Source: Bacteroidales bacterium
Lineage (GTDB): Bacteria > Bacteroidota > Bacteroidia > Bacteroidales > UBA7960
Length of the DNA stretch: 35,715 nucleotides
Reading direction: 5' to 3'
Assembly (NCBI GenBank): GCA_007129945.1
Contig: SKUN01000164.1
Coordinates: 1 to 35,715 of the forward strand
Position 1 is the stretch's first letter. Every line of letters starts with the position of its first letter. The notes beneath the pieces are model-generated. The model ran no database searches and was not told where the DNA came from. It saw only the letters and a program-made list of their open reading frames with translations. Position numbers and translations under genes: made by a program. Shown here piece after piece: positions 6,551-15,921 of the stretch.

Positions 6551-8944
6551 ATGCTGCGACATTATTTTACCACCACATGGCGCTTTCTCTTCAGGAATCT
6601 GTCGTTTACCGTAATCAATTTGATTGGTCTTACGGTAGGTATTGCGGCGTTTCTTTTGATTGCCCTATACCTTCAGCAAGAACTGTCTTATGACTCGCAC
6701 CTGCCGGATGATGCCAGGTTGTACCGTATGGTTGGCATACAGGAGCCGGCGGGGATAGATTTGCAGCATGTGGCCATAACCAGCGGTGCGTGGGCTCCCT
6801 ATATCAATGAGCAAATCCACGGGGCCGAAGAGGCCTTTCGCTTTTTGCATGCTTCCTTTTCAATGGAAGTGAATGATGAGGTGTTCCGTGAGCGTTCGTT
6901 TTATTCTGAGGGCAGGGTGTTGCAATACTTTGGATTGCCCCTGATATCTGGTCGTCGCCACGAAGAGGTCCTTTCAGAGCCGAATACTGCTGTAGTCAGT
7001 AAAGCCACAGCGATGCGTGTGTTCAATTCCACGGAGGTTATCGGTGAAACTTTCAGGCACGATCACCATTTGTACACCATTACAGGAGTTTTTGACAATG
7101 ATGATGTGCGTACACATTTCCGTTTTGATGTGCTGCTTGCTTTGTCTACAGTCGAAAACCAAACCCCCTACTTTGACCACCTGGGAAATAACAGTGTGAT
7201 TACATATGTGGCCCTGGCTCCGGATGCAGTTGTGGGAGAGGTGGAAACCCAGCTGAATAATCACTACAGGAGGGAAGCAGACCAGGAAACCAGGGGAAAC
7301 CTGATGAAAAACACCTTTTATTTGCAGGCTGCGGAGGATATTTACCTTAAATCAGGGAATGTGGATATTCAGGCTGTAACTGCCTCTGGAGACATCAGAG
7401 GGGTCTATGTATTTACATTGATCGCCATATTGGTTCTGGCCATAGCCTGTATCAACTTCATTAACCTTTCTACTGCCAATGCCGCCCGACGGGCCAGGGA
7501 AGTCGGAGTGCGAAAAGTGCTGGGAGCAGACAGAGGGAAACTGGCCCTTCAGTTTATCAGTGAGTCTGTGGCCCTGAGCTTCATTTCCGTGTTACTTTCG
7601 CTGGTGCTGCTCGAGCTGATAATCCCTGAATTCAATACACTGCTGGGTAGCGATCTTCATATTGATTTTGTCAGGAACCCGCTTTTCAACCTGGGCTTAT
7701 TGGGGGTATTACTGGTGGTGGGCTTTTTGTCCGGTTTATACCCGGGGTTGTTTATGTCGCGTTTTCAGCCTGCTGAGGCATTGAAATCAGAATCGGCCTC
7801 AGGGAAACCCAGGGCGGTTCTGTTGCGTAAGATACTGGTCATTTTTCAGTTTGTGATTTCCACCGGCCTTATTTTTTCCACCATTGTGGTAATGCACCAG
7901 GTAAGCTTTATGCAGGAAAAGGACAGGGGGTATGATCCGGAAAACACCCTTTATATGCATTTTGATGAGGGTACCGGCTATGAACACTTAACCGGGTTCT
8001 CCAATTTGCTCAGAGAATTACCGGAAGTACAGTCTGTCGGGCTTGCAAGTAATTACAACGGGGTGGCCGGAAGACAAAGTACCATGGAGGTGATGGATTC
8101 TTTGAATACCCGGCTTATGGTGCGATACGGTTATATAAATCCGGATTTTTTCCCCACAATGGGCATGGAAATTGCAGAGGGTCGGAACTTCAGCCATGAG
8201 TCCGCTACCGATCCCTATGAGGCAGCCATCGTGAATGAAGCAACCTGCCGGGCCCTGGGGTGGGAAGATCCCATAGGGAAAAGGATCAATAACCCTGATC
8301 CGGACAATGATGGTTTCTATACGGTTGTGGGGGTGGTAAAGGATTATAATTATTACAACGTTCGACTTCCGGTTCAACCTGCGCTCTACTTGTATGAGCG
8401 TGAAGGGATCAATGTATTGAGTCTGCGCTACCAGACCGACGACACCGCTCAACTGCTGGAGGATGTTGAAGGGTTATTTGTCAGCTATTTTCCCGGTCAT
8501 CCCTTCAGAAGCACTTTTGTCACCCAGGTACTTGCTGCCCAGACCAGGGAGGAAGAAAACGCCATGAAGCTGTTCCTGTGGTTTTCCGTGTTATGCATTG
8601 TGATTTCCTGCCTTGGTTTATTCGGGCTGACATCCTATATGATGAATCAGCGCAGGAAGGAGATCAGTATTCGCAAGGTGCTGGGTGCGACAACCGGCAG
8701 TATTAACGTAATGCTGGTGAGTGCATTTTTACGGGTGGTGTCGCTGGCGGTACTTATATCACTGCCGTTTGCATACCTGATCATGGGCAGGTGGCTGGAT
8801 AACTATCCTTACCGGATTGGCGTAGGAGCCACACATTTTGGCATTTCCATATCGCTTATTCTTGTGATTGCTACATTGACGGTTTTGTTTTACTCCACAA
8901 GGGCAGCCCGGCAGAATCCGGTGAAAAACCTGAATTACGAATAG
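6551..8944 (+). CDS. ABC transporter permease, MacB/FtsX type with two repeats
   Basis: The product is 797 aa from the ATG at 6551. The track start (6515) is a TTG before a non-family extension, while MLRHYFTTTWRFLFRNLSF is the usual beginning of this family. TM1 (about 20-42) is followed by a MacB periplasmic core domain (about 45-235) and three TMs near 280-400 with the FtsX signature EVGVRKVLGADRGKL. A second copy follows: TM, periplasmic core (about 440-640), and three TMs with KEISIRKVLGATTGS. The duplicated architecture is typical of Bacteroidota permeases. Such permeases drive mechanotransmission or export with a LolD/MacB ATPase and an adaptor. No ATPase is adjacent; the one at 26.3 kb is a distant candidate partner only. 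Substrate unknown. Confidence 0.9.
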   Translation: MLRHYFTTTWRFLFRNLSFTVINLIGLTVGIAAFLLIALYLQQELSYDSHLPDDARLYRMVGIQEPAGIDLQHVAITSGAWAPYINEQIHGAEEAFRFLHASFSMEVNDEVFRERSFYSEGRVLQYFGLPLISGRRHEEVLSEPNTAVVSKATAMRVFNSTEVIGETFRHDHHLYTITGVFDNDDVRTHFRFDVLLALSTVENQTPYFDHLGNNSVITYVALAPDAVVGEVETQLNNHYRREADQETRGNLMKNTFYLQAAEDIYLKSGNVDIQAVTASGDIRGVYVFTLIAILVLAIACINFINLSTANAARRAREVGVRKVLGADRGKLALQFISESVALSFISVLLSLVLLELIIPEFNTLLGSDLHIDFVRNPLFNLGLLGVLLVVGFLSGLYPGLFMSRFQPAEALKSESASGKPRAVLLRKILVIFQFVISTGLIFSTIVVMHQVSFMQEKDRGYDPENTLYMHFDEGTGYEHLTGFSNLLRELPEVQSVGLASNYNGVAGRQSTMEVMDSLNTRLMVRYGYINPDFFPTMGMEIAEGRNFSHESATDPYEAAIVNEATCRALGWEDPIGKRINNPDPDNDGFYTVVGVVKDYNYYNVRLPVQPALYLYEREGINVLSLRYQTDDTAQLLEDVEGLFVSYFPGHPFRSTFVTQVLAAQTREEENAMKLFLWFSVLCIVISCLGLFGLTSYMMNQRRKEISIRKVLGATTGSINVMLVSAFLRVVSLAVLISLPFAYLIMGRWLDNYPYRIGVGATHFGISISLILVIATLTVLFYSTRAARQNPVKNLNYE

Positions 8945-8988
8945 GTGAACAGAGACTGATCTGTTTTCTGCACCGGCGACCGGAAAGG

Positions 8989-11082
8989 TTATTGCTGGCC
9001 GTTTTTTTCCTTGCCGATGTAATGATGGACTACCTGCAACAATGCTTTTCGGTTGATCGGCTTTGAAATGTAGTCGTTGCAACCGGCATCGATGGCTCTT
9101 TTCTTATCTCCCGAAAGGGCATGGGCGGTTTGTGCAATAACGGGAATTGTTTGATTGAATTCCCTGATCTTTTGCGTAGCCTTCAGCCCGTCAAAATCCG
9201 GCATTTTCAGATCCATCAGAACAAGTGATATATCGGGATTTTCCCTGACGGCTTTTACGGTTTGCTCCCCGTTTTTTGAACGTATCAGTTTAACGGGCTC
9301 ATCTTCCAGGATGGTTTTCAGATACAGGTAACTCATTTCATCGTCTTCGGCGATCAGTAAAACACTCCCGGGCTGCAGTGATTTTCCCCGGGTGACTGCT
9401 TCTTTCTTTTCCGTTTTTTTGGTTTTGACGGGGTTGTAGGGGATGGTGACGTAAAAGGTACTGCCTTCTCCGGGGGTGGAATCCACATGTATATGCCCAT
9501 GCAGCATTTCGATGTAAGCTTTAACAATGGGAAGCCCAAGCCCGGATCCTTCATGCTTCCTGGACAGGTTGAGGTCGGCCTGCACGAACCGCCGGAAAAT
9601 GGATTTCGTTTGGTCCGGCGTAATACCAATCCCCGTGTCTCTGACGAAAAACACGAACCCGTCATTGTTTATGTAATTACCGAATTCGATATACCCTTCA
9701 CTGGTAAACTTAATGGCGTTATTCAACAGGTTGGTAAGCATACCGTCCAGTTTATGCCTGTCGGAATATACCAGGGCTTTCTCCGCCGGAATTTGTTCGC
9801 TGATACTCAGTGCAAGGCCCCGGGCATCAGCTTTGGGTTTAAAAAAGGTGTAATGGTAGTTCAACAGTTCGAATACATCCACTTCTTCCTTTTTTACATC
9901 CATCTGACCGGATTCAATCCTGGATATTTCAATGATATCATTGATTGTATCAAGGAGTCTTTGTCCGCTTTGGTTGACGATCTCAATGTACTTGTCTTTT
10001 TCCGCTCCCTCGAGGCTGGGTGATTTCAGCAGATCAAGGAACCCCAGTATGCCGTTCATGGGAGTCCGTATTTCGTGACTCACATTGGCAAGAAATGCAG
10101 ACTTCAGCCTGTCGCTCTCTTCAGCCTTTTCCTTGGCCCGGAGGAGCGATCGCTCAGTGTTGACTTTAATAATGGCGTCTGCCAGGATGTTGGCCAGTAC
10201 CCGCAAAAAACCAATGTCGGTATCCTGCCAGCTTTTTTTATGCCGGACCATGTCAAAGCCAAAAAAACCATGAAGGCGCTCTTCACTGTATATGGGCACA
10301 TTCAATAAGGAATTGATTTCCAGTTTTTGGAATTCAGCTTGCTCGGAAGCAGCTTCTTCCGGCAATTGGTCGATATCCGGAATGTGCACGGGTTCTCTTT
10401 GAAACATCTTTGTTTTCAAAAAGGGCAGATAATCCGCAGGGAGGTTTTGTAACTGGTCAATCTGGGGAGCGATTCCTTCAGCGCACCATTCATGCGTATT
10501 CGTGTAGGTGGTGAAATCATCCGAGAAAAAAAACAGGTAAGTTCTGTCTACCTCGAAAAACAGTCCGATTTCCCGAAGCATCCGGTTGAACTTTTCGTCA
10601 ATGTTTTCGCTGCTGGCACTGATAAAACTGGAGGATAGTTCCGCCGTCAGTTGCTGGAATCGTAATTGATAATCAAGGGTCTCTTCGGCTTTTTTCCGCG
10701 GACTGATATCTTCCACCACGCCGATTCCCCCTTTAAAATTCTCTCCGGGAGTCATGACCGGGGCAAAAAAGGCACTTACCGCTGTGGTTTTATCTGCGGT
10801 AACTGACTGGTAAATCCCTTCATAAGATGACATATTGCCCTCAAGGGCTGATTGTACAGCCCGCACCACCTTCTGATCGGGCAGGTTCAGCATATTAATC
10901 CCAATAAGGGCATCTTTGGAAGACCCGACGATCTCGACAAAATTGCTGTTGCACTCAGTAATAACCCCGTTGTTGTCAAAATGAAGAATGCCCAGCGGAG
11001 CGTTTTCAAATATCAGACGGTATTTTCTGTCGCTGCCCGAATCAATATTCTTATTATTTAACTTATATGTGTTATCAGTCAT
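8989..11082 (-). CDS. Hybrid sensor histidine kinase (PAS-GAF-HisKA-HATPase-REC)
   Basis: The product is 697 aa with no TM segment or signal peptide, so it is cytoplasmic. A PAS domain (about 20-130, YRLIFENAPLGILHFDNNG) is followed by a GAF domain (about 150-310, FFEVDRTYLFFFSDD to GFFGFDMV). HisKA has NVSHEIRTPMNGILGF, and the ATPase has GIGITPDQ and GSGLGLPIV. A C-terminal receiver (about 570-695) has EDDEMS, phosphoacceptor Asp in LVLMDLKMPDFDG and lysine in ISKPINR. All catalytic sites look intact. No DNA-binding or output domain follows, so the signal must pass to another protein by phosphorelay. It lies 66 bp after the SbcC-like gene on the same strand and could be co-transcribed, although nothing links the functions. 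It is convergent with the permease gene, 44 bp apart. Confidence 0.93.
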   Translation of the reverse strand: MTDNTYKLNNKNIDSGSDRKYRLIFENAPLGILHFDNNGVITECNSNFVEIVGSSKDALIGINMLNLPDQKVVRAVQSALEGNMSSYEGIYQSVTADKTTAVSAFFAPVMTPGENFKGGIGVVEDISPRKKAEETLDYQLRFQQLTAELSSSFISASSENIDEKFNRMLREIGLFFEVDRTYLFFFSDDFTTYTNTHEWCAEGIAPQIDQLQNLPADYLPFLKTKMFQREPVHIPDIDQLPEEAASEQAEFQKLEINSLLNVPIYSEERLHGFFGFDMVRHKKSWQDTDIGFLRVLANILADAIIKVNTERSLLRAKEKAEESDRLKSAFLANVSHEIRTPMNGILGFLDLLKSPSLEGAEKDKYIEIVNQSGQRLLDTINDIIEISRIESGQMDVKKEEVDVFELLNYHYTFFKPKADARGLALSISEQIPAEKALVYSDRHKLDGMLTNLLNNAIKFTSEGYIEFGNYINNDGFVFFVRDTGIGITPDQTKSIFRRFVQADLNLSRKHEGSGLGLPIVKAYIEMLHGHIHVDSTPGEGSTFYVTIPYNPVKTKKTEKKEAVTRGKSLQPGSVLLIAEDDEMSYLYLKTILEDEPVKLIRSKNGEQTVKAVRENPDISLVLMDLKMPDFDGLKATQKIREFNQTIPVIAQTAHALSGDKKRAIDAGCNDYISKPINRKALLQVVHHYIGKEKNGQQ

Positions 11083-11148
11083 TTAATATGGATTATACGG
11101 TCATCAATATACGGAATTAATGAATGCAGTATGCGAATTTTTGCACAT

Positions 11149-14100
11149 TTATTTCAGTATTCTCCGTAGAAAACTTTCCGTTTCCTGTAAATCCAAATTC
11201 AGGGCGGAGCAGAGAGCCTGCAATTGAACCATGATCTCTTCCATGGGAAGTGGGGCCTGGTCGTCAATGTAACCTTCCTCTTTCAGGAATGCCTCCAGTT
11301 CCTCCGTCTTATTGGATCTGAAACCGGGAATTTCTTTGTTCTGCAAAGACTCCAGCAGCTTTGCCGGGTCACCATGGTTTGCTTCAAGTTTCCTATATAC
11401 TTTCTCCCTGAAAGCCGGGCTGATCAACCCTGATTCATCCAGGGCCTCTATGTCTATCGGCCCTGGACGGCCCTTGCGGAAGAGTTCCCGGAAACGGCCG
11501 AGCAGTTTCATTTTTTTGTGAAGGGTTTCCTGCACGCTTTCCGTGACCCCTTCCAGTTGACCTCCGTGCTCAAGATAGCTGCTTAGCTGCCCCCAGCTGT
11601 TGATGTTTTTTCGAAGGCAATCATACAGCAGTTCTGTGTCGGTGATCAGGTACCAGAGATGAAGCCTCTCCGGCCGATCCTGCAAAATGCTGAATGCGGG
11701 TACATTGATTGCCCTGCCGTATTCATAATGATCCAGACCTGACCGGGAGGGGAGCTCCCTGTTCTCAAACCGCGGGAGTGAATCAGTCGCCTTCTCCTCA
11801 GGTTTTCGTCCGCTGGTATACAGCTTGTTTTCCAGGCGAAAGATTTTGGAGGAAGTGGCCGCATGGTCCTGGAGCTTCAATTTCCATTTGGCTACTTCAT
11901 CTTCCCGGGCGGTGAAGTAGAAAACCTGTCTTCCGTATTCGCTGAATGCAATGAGTGCCTGCATAATCGACCCGGCCCTTACATCGTCACTGTTTGCAAG
12001 CAATTCATCCGCCAGCAGCGGCAGGCGCAGTTGATTTTCACGGGTTTCAATAAAAGCGAGGCGAACCGACAACAACAGCTGCAGACGTGTGCCCGTCGAC
12101 AGTTCATCCAAAGGCTGTCCCTGTCGCGTGCTGGTGTCAAAGGCCAGAAAAGCCGCCTTATTGAGGTCACCGATCCGCAACTCATAACGCCCGTTGGTGA
12201 TGCGGCTGAATAGTTTCCCCGCGTCTCTGAAGACTTTTGATTTATTCTGTGTCTGGGTAGTTTCCCGGAGTTTGCTGACAAGGAGGTGGCCGGTCAGCGA
12301 GGTAAGGTTGTTTTCATAAAGAAATTGCAGATCATCCAGGGTCCTTTCTTTGACTGCCAATGCATTTTCCAGATCATCTCCCCGGGTGGTCAGTCCTATC
12401 TTCGTTTGAATTTCCGTGATCCTTTTATTAACCTCCCCGGAACGGGCTGCTTCAGCTTCATATTTGTCCTGAAATGCCTGAGCCTCATCCACGCTGAGTG
12501 CTTCAATCTCTTTTTCGTGCGCCCGGTAAAGGGAGTGGTTTTTCAAAATCTGTTCTTTGTTTATATAAAGAATATTCGCCTTTTCATGCGCAGAAACAGA
12601 CTCTTTGTAATCATTCAGCATTTCTGTCAGCTGCCAGACTTCTTCTTTTTCTCCGTAATTCAGCCCCAGAGTCGTGTATACTTTGTGCAACCTTTGATTC
12701 TTCACCTGCCGGATCTTCAGATTTTCCCGGATCCGTTGCTCCTGTCTTTTGATTTCCTCCAGTGACTGCTGCCTTGTATCCGCTTCCCGGGCGATTATTT
12801 TACAGGTGGCCCTGGCCTGATGTGCATCTTTTGCTTCATCCATGTTAAAATGCCGGAATCTGGTGTTCAGTTCATCCAGCAGTTTTCTCCTCTGATCATG
12901 TAAAGATTCCTGTTGTGATTCCAGGGTGTTTTTCCTGGTGTTATGTTCTTGCCACTCACGTATATTGGTCAGAAACCAGTAAAGTGAGCTGTGGCTTTTT
13001 AAATTATCTGACGGAATGCCGGGAGCGGTTCCCAGTACTTTCCTCAATTCCTGTTCTTTCTTCAGAATATCGTCCATCTGCCGGGAGACTTTTCCCAGTT
13101 CTTCCTGCCGGAACTTCAGCCTGGGAATAATATATTCCCTGTGTTTTGTTTCCTGTAAGGCAGCGGCAAGACTGTCCAAACGTTCGGATACAGCTTCAGT
13201 ATCCCATCTGCCTGGCAAAGGAAGACCGGTTTTTTTATAATCCGTTTCCCGGATGTTGTTTTTTGGTGCCGGGCGCAAACTCAGGGTGTAAAACGTAAGC
13301 AGCATAAGCAGCAGTATTCCGGTCAACCCGTACATCCCGGCAAAGAGTGTTACAATGGCCGTTATGCTTCCTGAGGCTGACAGGATAATCGCCCATTTAA
13401 CGGGAATCCCGTTATGGCTTTGTTCTTCCTGCAACCAGTTACTCAGTGCGGTGATCCCGGACTGTATTATTTCGGATGAGTGAGGCGGATCCGGAGCAAT
13501 TTCCTTTTCAAGTTCCCCGATTTCATGCTCCAGAAACTGTTTCTTACTTAATCGTTCCTGTACCGTTTGCAGGTATTCATCCAGTTCATTCACATCCTGT
13601 AAGTCCAGGCCTTTCCAGGGGGCTGTATCCAGGTTTTTGTCAATTGCATTCAGTGCAGCCCGGGTCCTTGCTTCGGCCTCTCTGAGGTGATGTCTGGTAT
13701 CTCTGAGTTCTTTTTCATAATCAGCCAGGTCCTCAGCTTTTTTCTCAAGCTCCTCAATGGTTTCCTTGCCAGTCCCTCCTGAAGGCATCTTCAGGGAGGC
13801 AATCATTTCCCGGCTGTTTTCGATGACCTTTTTGGCCTCATTCACTTTTTCGTCCGCCTGATCAATTTCCTCTCCCAGCTCTGTAATCCTGGAGAACTCA
13901 TCCCCTGAAAGTTTTTCCATCGGGCCGGGGAACCGGTTTAATTGTTTTCGGTTGATATCAACTGCCTGTCTGGCTTCGAGGTATTCTTTCGTAAGGGAAT
14001 AAAAGTCCCGCAGCCGGGCGGCCTGTCGGGTCTTTTCTTTTTCTTTACTGAGGGTTTCAAGGGTCTCTTCTTCTTTCTTTAACTGTTGTTGTTCCTGAGA

Positions 14101-14613
14101 AATTTTCCGGAGATCTTGCCTTGCTTTGATAAAACCGGAATACTCCCTGCTGCTTTTGTTTCTGACCTTGTCCGAATAACCTAATATTCTGGCCGCATTC
14201 TCGGGGTCATATCCGCCGATGGCTTCTTTTGCTATTTGTTTGGCAAGGTCCTTGTCTTCTGCATTGATCAGTTCTTGCAGGGCCAACAGATAGTGATCAC
14301 GTGACTCCGCCGGTGGAAGGCCTGTGAGTTCGTCAGGGACTCCGTTTCGCTCCGCTTTTGTCTGAAGGGGGTCTGTGCGGATTTGCCAGGGTTCATTGTC
14401 AATGTTTAATGAGGCGCTGGCTTCGCTGCTTCCATCATGATCCTGCCAGATCAGCTGCTGAATCAGTCTGGCCGTTGAACTTTTTCCGGATGCATTCGGG
14501 CCGGCAATGATGTTGAGCCGGTCGGCAAAATGAGTATAGGGTTCCATGCCCGAAGGAAACCCGGGAATCTTTCTGATGGATAAATCTTTTATTATCAGGG
14601 CCTTTTTATCCAT
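11149..14613 (-). CDS. Membrane-anchored SbcC/YhaN-like coiled-coil ATPase with C-terminal extension
   Basis: The product is 1154 aa from the ATG at 14613. The ORF track adds 85 residues that read into sbcD in another frame and look non-coding. ATGGATAA overlaps the sbcD-like stop by 8 nt. Walker A is GPNASGKSS (38-46). Long coiled coils (about 180-400 and 470-800) flank a hydrophobic hairpin (about 405-450, WAIILSASGSITAIVTLFAG then LTGILLLMLLTFYTL), likely two TM helices. The ABC signature is LDELSTGTRLQLL and Walker B LPLLADELLA. No CxxC zinc hook is seen at the coiled-coil tip. TM segments in the coiled coil recall Bacillus YhaN. About 220 further residues follow the ATPase head; they are helical and rich in charged residues, with no family I recognise. 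Probable role: DNA-end processing with the SbcD-like partner. Confidence 0.85.
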   Translation of the reverse strand: MDKKALIIKDLSIRKIPGFPSGMEPYTHFADRLNIIAGPNASGKSSTARLIQQLIWQDHDGSSEASASLNIDNEPWQIRTDPLQTKAERNGVPDELTGLPPAESRDHYLLALQELINAEDKDLAKQIAKEAIGGYDPENAARILGYSDKVRNKSSREYSGFIKARQDLRKISQEQQQLKKEEETLETLSKEKEKTRQAARLRDFYSLTKEYLEARQAVDINRKQLNRFPGPMEKLSGDEFSRITELGEEIDQADEKVNEAKKVIENSREMIASLKMPSGGTGKETIEELEKKAEDLADYEKELRDTRHHLREAEARTRAALNAIDKNLDTAPWKGLDLQDVNELDEYLQTVQERLSKKQFLEHEIGELEKEIAPDPPHSSEIIQSGITALSNWLQEEQSHNGIPVKWAIILSASGSITAIVTLFAGMYGLTGILLLMLLTFYTLSLRPAPKNNIRETDYKKTGLPLPGRWDTEAVSERLDSLAAALQETKHREYIIPRLKFRQEELGKVSRQMDDILKKEQELRKVLGTAPGIPSDNLKSHSSLYWFLTNIREWQEHNTRKNTLESQQESLHDQRRKLLDELNTRFRHFNMDEAKDAHQARATCKIIAREADTRQQSLEEIKRQEQRIRENLKIRQVKNQRLHKVYTTLGLNYGEKEEVWQLTEMLNDYKESVSAHEKANILYINKEQILKNHSLYRAHEKEIEALSVDEAQAFQDKYEAEAARSGEVNKRITEIQTKIGLTTRGDDLENALAVKERTLDDLQFLYENNLTSLTGHLLVSKLRETTQTQNKSKVFRDAGKLFSRITNGRYELRIGDLNKAAFLAFDTSTRQGQPLDELSTGTRLQLLLSVRLAFIETRENQLRLPLLADELLANSDDVRAGSIMQALIAFSEYGRQVFYFTAREDEVAKWKLKLQDHAATSSKIFRLENKLYTSGRKPEEKATDSLPRFENRELPSRSGLDHYEYGRAINVPAFSILQDRPERLHLWYLITDTELLYDCLRKNINSWGQLSSYLEHGGQLEGVTESVQETLHKKMKLLGRFRELFRKGRPGPIDIEALDESGLISPAFREKVYRKLEANHGDPAKLLESLQNKEIPGFRSNKTEELEAFLKEEGYIDDQAPLPMEEIMVQLQALCSALNLDLQETESFLRRILK

Positions 14614-15910
14614 TGATGCGGTCTCCTTTTTCAGCCAGCAAGGTGCCCAGCAGTTGTCTGGACTCTTTGAGAATATATTGCCTGGCTTGTTTTTCAGTGA
14701 TATTTTCCAGTCTTTCTGAGGCATGTAAAGGGCCATAGACCCCGGCCTGTTGCAGTTCCTTTGCGTTGGTTTTCCACGCTGCAACCAGCTCCTCGATAAA
14801 GTTGCTGGATTGCCCCTTTTCAATGGCAAGGATGGTTTCTGCCAGTTTGCCCACCGGAGAAGGGTCATTGGCCCAGGCCGCCAGATCTTTTACGGCTGGC
14901 CTCACATTGGTGGAAGTTTTTCTTACAAGCAGTTGTGTGCCGCCGGCTGTTTCCCTTGCATAGTCTTCAATTTCATCTTCCGACCATGCCCGGATCTTGA
15001 CAGGATCAGTGTGTTCACCGGTTAACCCGATATCGAAAATCAAATATCCCTGTTGCCCCGGTTCGGAATCAAGGCTGGCAGAATGATCCATAATCCCTCC
15101 GGTTATTGTTTTGCGCAAATCGTCTCTGTTGCTCACATGTGATACATCGAGTTCAATATGCTCATAACGTACGGGAGATAAAGGGATGTGACTGATCTTT
15201 ATTTCTCCGTCATTATCGACAGTCAGCTGCATGACCCCGTGGGGACCTGTTTCTTTTGCACTTAAAGCCTGCGGTGATCCGGGGTAGAAAATAAGCGGGT
15301 CATTGCGGTGAAGAATCTGGGCCTTGTGCACATGGCCAAGTACCCAGGCTTGTATATTTGTCTTTATCAGGTGGTCAAGTGGTACCGGTGCGTAGTTGCT
15401 TTCTGCCATGTCTGCATCACCATGCAGCAGCCCGATGGTAAAAAGCTGATTATTGATCGGTGCCGTGTCAAAACCTGACAGGGGGTTACCGGTAACACTG
15501 CCGGCCGGAAATGACCATCCGGCAAATTGTATCTCCTGTCCGTTTTTAACAAAGGTTTTTGTTTCCCACCTGCCGTTGGTGCCTAACAGGTGTATATGGT
15601 TATTTGATTGATGCCTGAGGAGCTGTGGAAGCACATCGTGATCGTGATTGCCTCCGACAGCAAATACTTCTATGCCTGCCTGGCCCAGGGCGTCAAACCC
15701 CTGCTGCAGTGTCCCTGTGGCTTCGTAATACCGGTTATCCTGATCCACGATGTCACCTGCGAGCAATAATGCATCCACAGAATGCGTCACGGCATAATCG
15801 ACAATACGCTCCCAGCTGCAGCGGGTTGATGCTTCGGGAACATTTCCCGGTATGGAGGCGGATTTTCGCCCGAGGTGAAGGTCGGAGGTTGCGAGAAGTT
15901 TGATGGCCAT
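14606..15910 (-). CDS. SbcD/YhaO-like metallophosphatase (DNA exonuclease subunit)
   Basis: The product is 434 aa. The N-terminal calcineurin-type phosphoesterase domain (about 1-235) has all metal-binding motifs in order: SDLHLGR, AGDIVDQDN, GGNHDHD, LLHGDAD and GHVHKA. A capping domain (about 240-330) and a C-terminal helical part that should contact the ATPase follow. With the overlapping SbcC-like gene it should form a Mre11/Rad50-type complex that cuts DNA ends or hairpins. The length and the absence of a distinctive E. coli SbcD C-terminus are closer to YhaO-type proteins. It begins 11 nt after the serpin stop, so all three are probably in one operon. Confidence 0.9.
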   Translation of the reverse strand: MAIKLLATSDLHLGRKSASIPGNVPEASTRCSWERIVDYAVTHSVDALLLAGDIVDQDNRYYEATGTLQQGFDALGQAGIEVFAVGGNHDHDVLPQLLRHQSNNHIHLLGTNGRWETKTFVKNGQEIQFAGWSFPAGSVTGNPLSGFDTAPINNQLFTIGLLHGDADMAESNYAPVPLDHLIKTNIQAWVLGHVHKAQILHRNDPLIFYPGSPQALSAKETGPHGVMQLTVDNDGEIKISHIPLSPVRYEHIELDVSHVSNRDDLRKTITGGIMDHSASLDSEPGQQGYLIFDIGLTGEHTDPVKIRAWSEDEIEDYARETAGGTQLLVRKTSTNVRPAVKDLAAWANDPSPVGKLAETILAIEKGQSSNFIEELVAAWKTNAKELQQAGVYGPLHASERLENITEKQARQYILKESRQLLGTLLAEKGDRING

Positions 15911-15921
15911 AAGGAAAATAA

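Noticed and set aside
14614-14868. 85-residue N-terminal extension of the SbcC-like ORF
   Set aside because: It overlaps the sbcD-like gene in another frame and looks like random translation; the family start is MDKKALIIKDLSIRKIPG at 14613.
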